Virus record (IMG/VR): IMGVR_UViG_3300042516_000148
Span: 1-24,660 of that record
Source: a virus
Strand: one strand, 5' to 3'
DNA length: 24,660 bases
Every line of letters begins with the position of its first letter. Positions within the stretch are counted from its first letter, which is position 1. Positions 15,803 through 22,484 of this stretch are shown here, piece by piece. The notes below the pieces were generated by a model that did not search any database, was not told the origin of the DNA, and saw only the letters and a list, made by a program, of their open reading frames with translations. The position numbers and the translations under genes are program-made.

Positions 15803-16303
15803 ATGGCCTTTCCTGCCCTTATCCCATCAGCCCGCGTCTACATCCCTGGTGATGTGCCGCAACAGCAGCAGGTGGCGCTATCTGGCGCTAACAGCGGCTA
15901 CCGGCAGGGCAATCGTCGCATTGGGCAGACCTTAGGGCTGAGTTTCAACAACATCACTGAGGCCGATCTCGATCTGATCAAGGCGCATTATCAAAGCGTT
16001 GATGGGACATTTGGCATCTTCTTTCTATCTGCTGAGGTATGGAACGGTTACGTAACGCCACCCGTCCCACTGCTCAGCGATTACGCATGGCGCTACGCGG
16101 GTCCGCCATCGATCACAGATGGATCGTGCGATCTGTGGAGCATTGAACTGGAGCTGACGACTTATGCCATTGATCTCAGCGACCTAATCATTGATGGTCT
16201 TACAGCTGCTGCGACGCCAGCCCGTGAGTATATTGTTGAAGGTGGTGCAGCATCCGCGACGCCAGCGCGTGACTATGTGATCAACTCAGGTGCAGCAGCA
16301 TGA
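15803..16303 (+). CDS. gpM-like minor tail protein, copy 2, with repeat tail
   Basis: Residues 1-125 are a diverged copy of the preceding protein, with the same order of motifs (GDVPQQQQV, SGYRQGNRRIGQ, LDLIKAHYQSVDGTFGIFFL, WRYAGPPSI). The extra C-terminal 40 residues contain two 15-residue repeats, ATPAREYIVEGGAAS and ATPARDYVINSGAAA, encoded by 21-base repeats 45 bases apart (16211-16231 and 16256-16276). This tail resembles a short flexible linker and may serve to attach the fibre whose gene follows. Two paralogues could form a heteromeric ring or adaptors for different appendages. The start is 3 bases after the previous stop and the end overlaps the fibre start. Confidence 0.55.
   Translation: MAFPALIPSARVYIPGDVPQQQQVALSGANSGYRQGNRRIGQTLGLSFNNITEADLDLIKAHYQSVDGTFGIFFLSAEVWNGYVTPPVPLLSDYAWRYAGPPSITDGSCDLWSIELELTTYAIDLSDLIIDGLTAAATPAREYIVEGGAASATPARDYVINSGAAA
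16211..16276 (+). repeat. Two in-frame 21-base repeats, period 45
   Basis: Copies at 16211-16231 and 16256-16276 match at 19 of 21 bases, both encoding ATPAR(E/D)Y in the C-terminal tail of the second gpM-like protein. Confidence 0.8.
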
Positions 16304-18405
16304 GCATCACCCTTACAGCTCTTCAAAAGCAACGCCGCGATACCGCTGCAAACTGGACGGCCCAGAACCCAACGCTGTTGGCTGGTGAAATTGGCGTCGA
16401 GAGCGATACGGGTTATTGGAAGATCGGGACCGGCGCTGCAGCATGGAACAGCCTTGGTTACGTGCGTGGCACTCAGCTGAGCGCCTATCCCATCGTTAAT
16501 GCTGACATTGCGGCGACTGCCGAGATTGCTGTCAGCAAGTTGGCTGATGGCACAGCCCGGCAACTGCTGCAGACCGATGCAGCAGGGACTGGCGTTGAAT
16601 GGACAAGCAACGTAGATGTACCTGGCACGCTGGACGTGACCGGGGCAGCGACGTTTGACGGCAACGTGACGGTGCAGGGTGACCTAACCGTTAACGGAAC
16701 TGAGGTCATCATCAATACTCAGACGCTTGAAGTTGAAGATAAAAACGTCATCATCGGCAAGGTTGCCACACCAACCGATGTGACGGCTGATGGCGGTGGC
16801 ATCACCCTGAAAGGCAGCACCGACAAAACGATCACATGGCTAGATGCCACTGATGCGTGGACGCTGAGCGAGCACGTCAACATTGCAAGCGCCAAGGAGT
16901 ACCGGATCGCAGGCACCAAGGTGCTTGATGCCACAAGCTTGGGCAGTGCTGTTGTTAGCAGCAGCCTGACCAGCGTTGGCACGATCACTAGCGGCACATG
17001 GCAGGGCACCGCAATAGGCGCCAGCTATTTAGACGCCAGTGTCGTCACCACTAGCAGCAGTGGCGTGGTGACCAGCACCATGATCACTGACGGCACCATT
17101 GTTGATGGTGATATCAGCGCCACTGCTGAAATCGCTGTTAGCAAGCTTGCCGATGGCACAGCGCGTCAATTGCTGCAGACTGACGCGGCTGGTACGGGTG
17201 TTGAGTGGACTAGTGATGTTGATCTACCAGGAACCCTGACCGTTGCTGGCGCCGTTGTCTTTGCAGACAAAGCCATTGAGATTGGCGCTGTTGCTTCGCC
17301 ATCAGATACAACCGCAGACGGTGGCGGCATCGTGCTGCAAGGCACCTTGCCCAAACTGTTGCTGTGGTCAAATTCCACAGATGCATGGACCAGCAGCGAA
17401 CACATTGATCTAGCAAGCGGGAAGAGCTACTACATCAACGGCACGGCGGTTTTGTCGGGTTCTGCTTTGGGCTCTGGCGTCACCACTTCAAGCCTTACCA
17501 GCGTTGGCACTATTGGCACTGGCGTGTGGAATGGCACCACCATCGGCGCGGGCTATGGCGGCACAGGACAGACCAGCTACACCAATGGTCAGCTGTTGAT
17601 CGGCAAGACAGATGGCACGCTGGCAAAGGCAACGATCACGGCTGGCTCAGGCGTCACGGTCACCAATGGCGATGGCAGTATAAGCATTGCAACCACAGGA
17701 TTACTGCCAACGACTGGCGGCACGATGACTGGAGATATTATATTTTCTGGGACTCAAACATTTCCTGGTACAGGATCAGGCACGGTCACCAGTGTCGATG
17801 TAACTGGTGGCACAGGACTGACAAGCAGCGGTGGGCCAATAACCAGCAGCGGCACTATTACAGTTGACCTTGATAACACTGCAGTAACACCAGGCAGCTA
17901 TACATACGCCAGCATTACTGTTGATCAACAGGGACGTTTAACTGCCGCTAGCAGCGGAACAGCGCCACTAACAAGTTCCGATATTGGGGTCACAGTTCAA
18001 GGCTACGACGCGGACACCGCAAAACTAGATGTAGCCCAAACGTTTACAGCAGTTCAAACGCTGACCGATCCGGCTATCATCGGCACGGTATTGGAAGACG
18101 TTTACACCATCACTGATGGTGTAGCGTTTGAGGTTGACCCCGGTAATGGCAGCATCCAACTAATCACGCTGGGTGCTAACCGCACACCAAAGGCCACCAA
18201 CTTTGCAGCAGGTGAAGCTGTAACGTTGATGGTTAATGACGGCAGTGCCTACACGCTTACATGGACCGACTCAACATGGGGTAGTGGTGGGCTAATATGG
18301 GTTGGCGGTAGTGCGCCTACGCTTGAAACTAGCGGGTACACTGTTATACAGCTATGGAAAGTTAGCAGCCAAGTCTACGGCGCTTTAGTGGGAGGTGTAG
18401 CATGA
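16300..18405 (+). CDS. Tail fibre protein with internal duplicated module
   Basis: This 701-residue protein opens with a fibre-attachment motif (RRDTAANWTAQNPTLLAGEI, then DTGYWKIGTGAAAWNSLGY, about residues 12-54) also found in the protein at 8212. It then has two long repeats. Each contains ATAEIAVSKLADGTARQLLQ, a VxLPGTL-type strand, VATPTDVTADGGGI or a variant, SEH(V/I)(N/D)(I/L)AS, and SSLTSVGTI. A GGTGQTSYTNGQLLIG segment follows near residue 420, typical of phage fibre shafts. The C-terminus (about 590-701, GNGSIQLITLGANRTPKATN onward) is a small beta domain seen at fibre ends. Low-complexity Thr/Ser/Gly content and repeats fit a trimeric beta shaft. It presumably forms a side or tip fibre binding the host surface, together with the next gene. 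Confidence 0.8.
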   Translation: MSITLTALQKQRRDTAANWTAQNPTLLAGEIGVESDTGYWKIGTGAAAWNSLGYVRGTQLSAYPIVNADIAATAEIAVSKLADGTARQLLQTDAAGTGVEWTSNVDVPGTLDVTGAATFDGNVTVQGDLTVNGTEVIINTQTLEVEDKNVIIGKVATPTDVTADGGGITLKGSTDKTITWLDATDAWTLSEHVNIASAKEYRIAGTKVLDATSLGSAVVSSSLTSVGTITSGTWQGTAIGASYLDASVVTTSSSGVVTSTMITDGTIVDGDISATAEIAVSKLADGTARQLLQTDAAGTGVEWTSDVDLPGTLTVAGAVVFADKAIEIGAVASPSDTTADGGGIVLQGTLPKLLLWSNSTDAWTSSEHIDLASGKSYYINGTAVLSGSALGSGVTTSSLTSVGTIGTGVWNGTTIGAGYGGTGQTSYTNGQLLIGKTDGTLAKATITAGSGVTVTNGDGSISIATTGLLPTTGGTMTGDIIFSGTQTFPGTGSGTVTSVDVTGGTGLTSSGGPITSSGTITVDLDNTAVTPGSYTYASITVDQQGRLTAASSGTAPLTSSDIGVTVQGYDADTAKLDVAQTFTAVQTLTDPAIIGTVLEDVYTITDGVAFEVDPGNGSIQLITLGANRTPKATNFAAGEAVTLMVNDGSAYTLTWTDSTWGSGGLIWVGGSAPTLETSGYTVIQLWKVSSQVYGALVGGVA
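16513..16608 (+). repeat. Tail-fibre module repeat, copy 1 core
   Basis: Encodes a 32-residue segment beginning ATAEIAVSKL that recurs without any amino-acid change at 17119-17214. The surrounding modules are related over a longer range (roughly 16490-17040 and 17095-17560). Confidence 0.9.
17119..17214 (+). repeat. Tail-fibre module repeat, copy 2 core
   Basis: Encodes the same 32 residues as 16513-16608, but 20 of the 32 codons differ synonymously. Confidence 0.9.
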
Positions 18406-19061
18406 GACATCCGCACGGACTTAGGGCAGCTGCTGGAAACATTGAGGGATTCCCGAGTATTGGCGATGCCTACGAAGGCGGCTATTATGCTGGCTTAATA
18501 AGCCATTCTGCTGATGGCGTTGCAACTCACGCTTTAATTGTTGCCCCCGCAGCTACTGGTGCTAGCGGCACTGGATATACAATCACAACTAATTTGGCTT
18601 GGCAATCCACCACAAGTACAACAGGAGCCACAAGCCCATACGACGGCGCTGCTAATACTGCTTTGATGAGCAACTCGCCCGCTGCTAATTTTTGCACTGG
18701 CCTGTCTATCGGTGGATATAGCGATTGGTATTTGCCGGCTCGGTATGAATTAGAGATTGCATATTACAATTTGAAACCAACAACAACCCTTAATGTAACC
18801 ACAGTGGGCACCAACGATTATTCAGTCCCCAAGCGAACATCTAATTACACAACCACGGATCCGGCTCAGACGCTTAGCGCAATCTTTCAGTCTGGCGGTG
18901 GCGAAGAATTTCAGTCCTCTGGCACAACTGATCACTGGACATCGACAGAAACATCTTCCACCAACGCATGGCTAATACGATTTTCTAGTGGAACACAAAT
19001 TAACACTATTAACAAAGGGAATGCTAGGCGGGTTCGCGCTTTTCGCAAGATAGCACTCTGA
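18402..19061 (+). CDS. DUF1566/Lcl-type lectin-like protein, receptor-binding candidate
   Basis: The 219-residue protein carries a DUF1566 (Lcl C-terminal) pattern. Blocks are ANFCTGLSIGGYSDWYLPAR with YELEIAYYNLKP (about residues 95-125), DHWTSTETSSTNAWLIRFSS (about 175-195) and a final NARRVRAFRKI. This fold is related to C-type-lectin/FGE-like domains used for surface binding. Directly after the fibre gene, a tip adhesin role is likely. GGAGG lies a few bases before the ATG, which overlaps the fibre stop. The gene is visibly richer in A+T than its surroundings (22 of 60 bases are G or C in 18961-19020), suggesting a swapped-in module. Some diversity-generating retroelements target domains of this fold, but no reverse transcriptase or template copy is visible here. 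Confidence 0.7.
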   Translation: MRHPHGLRAAAGNIEGFPSIGDAYEGGYYAGLISHSADGVATHALIVAPAATGASGTGYTITTNLAWQSTTSTTGATSPYDGAANTALMSNSPAANFCTGLSIGGYSDWYLPARYELEIAYYNLKPTTTLNVTTVGTNDYSVPKRTSNYTTTDPAQTLSAIFQSGGGEEFQSSGTTDHWTSTETSSTNAWLIRFSSGTQINTINKGNARRVRAFRKIAL

Positions 19062-19093
19062 GTGTCCTAGTATTATTGCATTGCCCTAAAACC

Positions 19094-19564
19094 ATGTACG
19101 TTTTTGCTCCCAATCAAACCGTTGAGATTTTTCCTTACTCAGTTCAAGCCTTAAAGCGTGACAACGCCAACACTAGCTTCCCCCTCAGTCCATCGGATGC
19201 GGTACTGGCTAAATGGAGCGTGTTTCCCGTTAAACCACAAGAGCCACCTGATTTTGATGCGGCAACTGAAAACCTAATTCAGGTTAATCCAACCTTCGTG
19301 AATAATCAATGGTTGCAGTCTTGGCACGTTGCTAAGGCCAGCCCTGAAGAGATTGCAGAAAGAACGCAAAATAAGGCCACTGCTATACGCGAGGACCGCA
19401 ATGCACGTCTGGCGGCCTGCGATTGGACACAGCTTGCCGATAGCCCGCTGGATCCTGACGGCAAAGGAGCCTGGGCGCTGTACCGCGAAACGCTGCGCAT
19501 GGTACCTCAACAGGAGGGATTCCCTTGGGATGTGCAGTGGCCCCCCGTACCTGGTACTAACTGA
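19094..19564 (+). CDS. Tail assembly chaperone, Phage_tail_APC type
   Basis: The C-terminal half of this 156-residue protein has a pattern common at the end of phage tail-fibre operons: IREDRNARLAACDWTQLADS, then LDPDGKGAWALYRETLRMVP and GFPWDVQWPPVPG. That is the Phage_tail_APC-like signature, thought to help fibre folding or attachment. The N-terminal half is variable (FAPNQTVEIFPYSVQALKRD). ATG 19094 is preferred over a TTG at 19076, which would lie close to the preceding stop. A 32-base gap separates it from the lectin-like gene, and its stop overlaps the next small gene by TGATG. Confidence 0.7.
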   Translation: MYVFAPNQTVEIFPYSVQALKRDNANTSFPLSPSDAVLAKWSVFPVKPQEPPDFDAATENLIQVNPTFVNNQWLQSWHVAKASPEEIAERTQNKATAIREDRNARLAACDWTQLADSPLDPDGKGAWALYRETLRMVPQQEGFPWDVQWPPVPGTN

Positions 19565-19701
19565 TGGCAGTCAAGAGCAAGACCGGCACCGGCAGCCTCC
19601 AGCATCAATCCGGCCCACCTAAAACCACACGCCAAGGCTATGGCCAGCGATCACGGCCTAGGAGGCGCGGGCGCAAGCCTTTGCGTGGGCAGGGCCGGTA
19701 A
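19564..19701 (+). CDS. 45-residue strongly basic peptide of unknown function
   Basis: ATG 19564 shares bases with the preceding stop, and the frame runs 45 codons to TAA 19699-19701. The peptide begins MAVKSKTGTGSLQHQSGPPK and ends RRRGRKPLRGQGR. It has 9 Arg and 4 Lys among 45 residues and no acidic residue, so it is likely to bind nucleic acid or another acidic partner. I recall similar tiny proteins ending RGQG(K/R) in cyanophage genomes but know no function for them. Its overlap with the upstream gene and lack of frame interruptions support a real gene. Confidence 0.7.
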   Translation: MAVKSKTGTGSLQHQSGPPKTTRQGYGQRSRPRRRGRKPLRGQGR

Positions 19702-19725
19702 GCTGGATCTGTAGCCGTTGCCGCC

Positions 19726-19977
19726 ATGATCGAGATCATTGCCGCAGTGGCTGGCGCATCAATCACAGTGGCCGCTATGGGTGCAGCAGGCGCCAGCCGG
19801 CGCAATGATCAGGCGCGTGATGCAGTGATCAGGCTCACCTCAGCTGTGGAGCACATCGCCACGCAGCTAGAGGTGCTGCATAAAGACATAAAGGAAGATC
19901 GCCGCGAGACCTTTGGCCGGCTATCGACGGTTGAGCAGCGCGTATCTAAGTTGGAGGCACGTCCACCATCGTGCTGA
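19726..19977 (+). CDS. Small membrane-anchored coiled-coil protein, lysis-region
   Basis: The 83 residues fall into a hydrophobic N-terminal segment (MIEIIAAVAGASITVAAMGA, then AGASRRN) followed by a heptad-like helix from about 30 to 80 (VIRLTSAVEHIATQLEVLHK through TVEQRVSKLEA). A single N-terminal membrane anchor plus external coiled coil is the architecture of inner-membrane spanins, and some small holin-associated proteins look similar. It lies two genes before the endolysin. No lipobox partner (outer-membrane spanin) is visible. The assignment to lysis is inferred from topology and place. Confidence 0.6.
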   Translation: MIEIIAAVAGASITVAAMGAAGASRRNDQARDAVIRLTSAVEHIATQLEVLHKDIKEDRRETFGRLSTVEQRVSKLEARPPSC

Positions 19978-19979
19978 TT

Positions 19980-20126
19980 ATGGATCAGGCAACCACCATT
20001 GCGGTGATCGCCATCATCGTTGCAGCAGGCAGCGAGATCATTGCAGTGTCACCGCTGAAATCGAACAGCTGGATTCAGCTGCTAGTAAAGGTGCTGCAGA
20101 TGGCCTTCCCAAAGCAGCGCCGCTGA
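19980..20126 (+). CDS. 48-residue membrane peptide, holin-like candidate
   Basis: The frame from ATG 19980 to TGA 20124-20126 encodes 48 residues. A short polar start (MDQATT) leads to a hydrophobic helix IAVIAIIVAAGSEIIAV, then SPLKSNSWIQLLVKVLQMAF and a basic end PKQRR. One membrane helix with an amphipathic second segment and positive C-terminus fits a small holin or antiholin. I also recall the 'SPLKSNS..QL...VL...FP' pattern from small cyanophage proteins of unknown function. It lies 2 bases after the coiled-coil gene and 3 bases before the endolysin start, completing a holin/spanin/endolysin-like cassette. Confidence 0.65.
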   Translation: MDQATTIAVIAIIVAAGSEIIAVSPLKSNSWIQLLVKVLQMAFPKQRR

Positions 20127-20129
20127 ATC

Positions 20130-21212
20130 ATGGCCAACGACGCGCCCATCAGCCTGCAGCAGCTGTTCAGGTATTACAAGGCGCTGCCGCACCAGACCGC
20201 CGCGATTCAGCAGCTAGAGACCGATCTGGCCGCCAACGGCTACGACGCCGTGATGCGCCGCGACCGCGAGTGGTTTCAGACGTGGAGCCAAGACGGCAAG
20301 CAAAGCGACTTAAGCGCCGCGATCAGCTTGATTAAGGAGTTTGAGGGCTGCCATCTCTCGGCATACCCTGATCCGCTCAGCGGCGGCGACCCTTGGACGA
20401 TTGGCTATGGCACAACGCGCTACAGCGGCGGCGTGCCTGTGAAGCGTGGCGACAAGATCAACGTGATCGAGGCCGACATGCTGCTGCGGCTGGAGGTGGA
20501 TCGCATCGCTGAGAAGCTGCGCACCACCATCCCGCACTGGAAGGTGATGGATGATCAGCAGCGATCAGCGCTGGTGAGCTTCGCCTACAACCTTGGCGCT
20601 GGCTTCTATGGCGCCGCTGGATTCGAGACGATCACACGATGCCTACGTGACCGTGATTGGGCTGCAGTGCCTGCTGCGTTTGAGTTGTACAGGAACCCTG
20701 GCACCAACGTAGAGGCTGGCCTGCTGCGGCGGCGCCGTGCAGAGGGCAAGCTATGGGGGCAGCACCAGGCCGCGGCTGAACCCGAAACTGCCAAGCTGCG
20801 CCCTAGCAGCCCATTTAATGCACGGATCACGCCGCACATTCGGCTGGGCGAGTTTGCGCTCGATCAGGAGGCGCGGCGGTTCCAGCATCAGTATCAGCTG
20901 GACACTGCAGCGGAGCTGGCTGCATTCTTGGAGCGTGCCCGGACGGCATTCGGCGGGAAGCCGATCATCATCACAAGCGGCTTCAGGCCGCCAGCCGTGA
21001 ATCGATCAGTTGGCGGAGCCAGCGGGAGCGAGCATCTTTACAACGCACCAGGCGTTGGCGCGGTCGACTGGTACATCCAAGGAGTCGACATCCACAAGCT
21101 GCAGGAGTGGTGTATCAAGAATTGGCCGTACAGCACCGGCAAGGGAGCGCCTAAAGGATTTATTCATACCGGCATCCGGCAAGGGCGGCCTAAGGTCGTT
21201 TGGGATTACTGA
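20130..21212 (+). CDS. Bifunctional endolysin: GH24 lysozyme plus M15 peptidase
   Basis: This 360-residue protein cleaves peptidoglycan at two kinds of bond. After an N-terminal helical stretch (about 1-60) comes a GH24 muramidase: LIKEFEGCHLSAYPDP with likely catalytic Glu72 and Asp81, then PWTIGYGTT, SFAYNLGAGFYG and a GLLRRRRAEGKLW end (to about 209). The C-terminal domain (about 230-360) is an M15A-type zinc peptidase: IIITSGFRPPAVNRSVGG, SEHLYNAPGVGAVDW with likely zinc ligands His301 and Asp312, and GFIHTGIR with His345. No signal peptide is visible, so export needs a holin. One enzyme carrying both glycosidase and peptidase domains is sometimes seen in phages of cyanobacteria. Residue numbers are approximate by one. 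Confidence 0.9.
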   Translation: MANDAPISLQQLFRYYKALPHQTAAIQQLETDLAANGYDAVMRRDREWFQTWSQDGKQSDLSAAISLIKEFEGCHLSAYPDPLSGGDPWTIGYGTTRYSGGVPVKRGDKINVIEADMLLRLEVDRIAEKLRTTIPHWKVMDDQQRSALVSFAYNLGAGFYGAAGFETITRCLRDRDWAAVPAAFELYRNPGTNVEAGLLRRRRAEGKLWGQHQAAAEPETAKLRPSSPFNARITPHIRLGEFALDQEARRFQHQYQLDTAAELAAFLERARTAFGGKPIIITSGFRPPAVNRSVGGASGSEHLYNAPGVGAVDWYIQGVDIHKLQEWCIKNWPYSTGKGAPKGFIHTGIRQGRPKVVWDY

Positions 21213-21219
21213 GCGCCTG

Positions 21220-21735
21220 ATGCTGCTAGCTGACCATGAAATCCGCCGGCTGTGCCAACGGCACGGAATGGTGAGCCCATACAACGAAGCTCAGCTGAAC
21301 CCAGCCAGCTATGACGTGACGCTCGGCGGCCAGATCATGATGGAAGTTGCCAGTACAGCGGAGCTGCAGAAAGTGCAGCTGCATGGCCATACGCAACAGG
21401 ATCCGTTCTGGATTCAGCCTGGTGAGTTCTTTCTGGCCGAGACGCAGGAGATCTTCAACCTGCCTCATCACGTCGGCGCTCAGTTCGTGCTGAAGTCTTC
21501 CCGCGCACGTGAGGGCTGGGATCATGCTGAAGCGGGCTGGTGTGATCCGAGCTGGTATGGCAGCCGCCTAACCATGGAATTATGCAATCAACGGAGACTC
21601 CATCCCCTGCCGATTTGGCCGGGCCTTCGCATCGGTCAAATGAAGTTCTTGCTTGTGAGTGGCGAGCCTGAAATCGGATATGACAAAAAAGGGCGCTATA
21701 ACTGCGATCTCGGAGTGACCAGCAGCAAGGGCTAG
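21220..21735 (+). CDS. dCTP deaminase-like enzyme
   Basis: The 171-residue protein belongs to the dCTP deaminase/dUTPase-fold family. It shows NPASYDVTLGG (about residues 26-36), WIQPGEFFLAET, KSSRAREG (the Ser and Arg of the active-site loop), AGWCDPSWYGSRLTMELCN containing the Glu that acts as general base in Dcd (in TLEF/TMEL), and LRIGQMKFLL. The end KKGRYNCDLGVTSS matches the triphosphate-closing tail. It would convert dCTP to dUTP, feeding dTTP synthesis during phage replication. I prefer Dcd over dUTPase because of the Glu in TMEL. ATG 21220 begins 7 bases after the endolysin stop; the open frame extends upstream inside the endolysin gene but that part is not homologous. Confidence 0.8.
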   Translation: MLLADHEIRRLCQRHGMVSPYNEAQLNPASYDVTLGGQIMMEVASTAELQKVQLHGHTQQDPFWIQPGEFFLAETQEIFNLPHHVGAQFVLKSSRAREGWDHAEAGWCDPSWYGSRLTMELCNQRRLHPLPIWPGLRIGQMKFLLVSGEPEIGYDKKGRYNCDLGVTSSKG

Positions 21736-21742
21736 GATTGTT

Positions 21743-21769
21743 GGGCTGCGGCGCGTCAACGCCCAGCCC
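21743..21769 (+). terminator. Stem-loop after the dCTP deaminase gene
   Basis: GGGCTG and GGCG pair with CGCC and CAGCCC around loop CGTCAA, giving 10 base pairs with one bulged C (21749). No T-tract follows, so it is either a weak or factor-dependent terminator or an mRNA 3'-end stabiliser. Confidence 0.45.
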
Positions 21770-21790
21770 CCGACCACTGCCTTATCAGTG

Positions 21791-22249
21791 ATGACTGAAT
21801 CCTACGGCGCTGAGCGCTGGCTGCCCGTTCCCGGGTTCCAAGGCTTGTACGAAGTCTCCGATTGTGGTCGCGTGCGAAGCGTGGACCGAGTGATCGCACT
21901 GAACAATCATCCCAAGCTCAAACAGCGAACCATGCGGGGGCGATTGCTTTTTCAAAAGACAAATCTGCCGTCTGGCCGTGGCTACAAACGCAAGCTGGTT
22001 TCGCTTTGGAAGGAAAACCGCGAATTCACAGTGAATGTGGCCAGGCTAGTGGCAGAAGCTTTTTTGCCAAATCCAGATCAAAAGCCCTTTGTCTTGCATT
22101 TGAACGATGACGCCACCGATAATCGGCTTCAGAACCTGCAATGGGGCGATCATGCTGAAAACGTGCGGCAAGCAATAGAACGTGACAGGTTTCCGATGGG
22201 CTCACGGCATCACAATTACATCCATGGCAAATACGCCAAGCGCCGCTAG
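21791..22249 (+). CDS. NUMOD4-HNH homing-type endonuclease
   Basis: The 152-residue protein has a NUMOD4 DNA-binding motif at its start (ERWLPVPGFQGLYEVSDCGR, then VRSVDR). The HNH_3 nuclease region lies near 80-125: VNVARLVAEAFLPNPDQKPF, VLHLNDDATDNRLQNLQWGD. The usual family reads 'V.HiNGd..DNR.eNLeW', so the catalytic His and Asn are kept while the Gly is replaced by Asp. It ends in a basic tail. Free-standing HNH genes of this type cut at or near their own insertion site and spread as selfish elements. It is bracketed by the hairpin at 21743-21769 and the terminator at 22275-22304. ATG 21791 is preferred over GTG 21788; no ribosome site is evident. Confidence 0.8.
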   Translation: MTESYGAERWLPVPGFQGLYEVSDCGRVRSVDRVIALNNHPKLKQRTMRGRLLFQKTNLPSGRGYKRKLVSLWKENREFTVNVARLVAEAFLPNPDQKPFVLHLNDDATDNRLQNLQWGDHAENVRQAIERDRFPMGSRHHNYIHGKYAKRR

Positions 22250-22274
22250 CGTTTGCAGGGAAAGTCGAGGCATC

Positions 22275-22304
22275 AAGCGCCGGTCAAGCCGCCGGCGCTT
22301 TTTT
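22275..22304 (+). terminator. Strong intrinsic terminator after the HNH gene
   Basis: AAGCGCCGG (22275-22283) pairs perfectly with CCGGCGCTT (22292-22300) around an 8-base loop and runs into six T (22299-22304). It should end rightward transcription of the late operon or of the HNH gene. On the opposite strand the T-run is missing, so it would not efficiently stop the leftward gene next to it. Confidence 0.85.
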
Positions 22305-22484
22305 CATCGGGTGCGCTAGCGGTGCCATGCGCAGCCGGTAGATCTTGTCGGGTGCCTCGGCTGGATCATCCATCGGCAGCATCATGTAATCGTCGCAGCC
22401 ATGGCTTTCAGCAAAGTGGCTGGCGGCTTGATGGGTCGGGAATGGCCCGATGTGCCACGGGCCGATGCGCAGTAGGTATTGCAT
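22284..22484 (-). CDS. Small hypothetical protein
   Basis: The 66-residue leftward frame begins at ATG 22484 (MQYLLRIGPWHIGPFPTHQA), with ASHFAESHGCDDYMMLPMDD in the middle. It could be extended six codons to TTG 22502. The 'IGPW.IGPF.T...AS.FAE.HGC.DY..LP.DDP' rhythm looks like a real small domain with an alpha/beta pattern rather than random coding, and I recall similar short proteins in picocyanobacterial phages and prophages. No function can be given. It runs opposite to the surrounding genes and its end lies inside the terminator hairpin of the HNH gene. Confidence 0.5.
   Translation of the reverse strand: MQYLLRIGPWHIGPFPTHQAASHFAESHGCDDYMMLPMDDPAEAPDKIYRLRMAPLAHPMKKAPAA

Noticed and set aside
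21010-21219. N-terminal extension of the dCTP deaminase frame into the endolysin gene
   Set aside because: The added 70 residues do not resemble the family, and the core begins right after ATG 21220.
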